From JAEZJZ01 sp964450265 (GTDB lineage Bacteria > Bacillota > UBA994 > UBA5500), in assembly GCA_964450265.1 (NCBI GenBank), contig CAYVCY010000117.1:1-6866 (forward strand): a DNA stretch of 6,866 bases. Reading direction: 5' to 3'. Numbering within the stretch: the first letter of the stretch is position 1; every line of letters starts with the position of its first letter. The notes beneath the pieces are model-generated. The model made no database searches, was not told where the DNA came from, and worked only from the letters and a program-made list of their open reading frames with translations. This document shows, one piece after another, positions 6,781 to 6,866 of the stretch. Made by a program: the position numbers and the translations under genes.

Positions 6781-6829
6781 CAGGGACTGTCTGCACTAAA
6801 ACTCGCAAAGACTCGTCAGACTTGCGCCC

Positions 6830-6858
6830 ATTATATCACAGCCAACAAGTGCGCACAA
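6830..6858 (-). promoter_or_regulatory. Extended -10 sigma-A type promoter for the pheST operon
   Basis: Minus-strand TATAAT (6830-6835) is a perfect -10 hexamer with an extended TG (TGATATAAT). Seventeen bases upstream is TTGTGC (6853-6858), a weak -35 box with TTG conserved. Initiation is expected near 6823, giving a leader of about 490 nt before pheS. I found no better promoter closer to the T-box. The 8-bp palindrome GTGCGCAC (6849-6856) overlaps the -35 box. Confidence 0.75.
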
Positions 6859-6866
6859 GAAACCGC

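Noticed and set aside
6740..6790. CTGATGA in the leader, resembling a hammerhead ribozyme core
   Set aside because: The required GAAA strand and a suitable cleavage triplet with matching stems are not present in the right order on the same strand, so the match is most likely chance.

Overview
The window comes from a member of the Bacillota (Firmicutes), probably a clostridial-type lineage. This rests on four things: a T-box (tRNA-sensing) leader in front of pheS, a MutS2 closely resembling that of Bacillus, a zapA-cvpA pair next to mutS2, and strong Shine-Dalgarno sites with some GTG starts. Base composition is moderately GC-rich. The species cannot be named from sequence alone. All supported genes lie on the minus strand, so transcription runs from high to low coordinates.

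Layout in transcription order: an extended -10 promoter (6830-6858), then about 230 nt of leader of unknown role that holds a possible 36-codon ORF (6670-6780) and a hairpin (6629-6650). Next comes a canonical phenylalanine T-box element (6363-6591) with specifier codon UUC, a T-box sequence and a conditional terminator. Then follow pheS (GTG start), pheT (its ribosome site overlaps the pheS stop), zapA (GTG start) and cvpA (joined to zapA by a TAATG overlap). A strong intrinsic terminator sits 6 nt after the cvpA stop (1868-1901). A candidate promoter (1822-1830) then precedes mutS2, which runs off the window at base 1 with its 3' end missing.

PheS and PheT form the alpha2-beta2 phenylalanyl-tRNA synthetase. 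The T-box matches supply to demand: uncharged tRNA-Phe should read UUC in Stem I and pair through its ACCA end with the UGGU bulge, stabilising the antiterminator. No terminator is visible between pheT and zapA, so the division protein ZapA and the membrane protein CvpA are probably at least partly transcribed with the synthetase genes. The terminator and promoter between cvpA and mutS2 suggest that mutS2 is at least partly independent.

Compared with the Bacillus subtilis neighbourhood (pheS-pheT, rnhC, zapA, yshB/cvpA, polX, mutS2), this locus is compact and lacks rnhC and polX. I found no mobile elements, CRISPR arrays, tRNA or rRNA genes. No clearly new system is apparent. The least explained part is the long segment between the promoter and the T-box.
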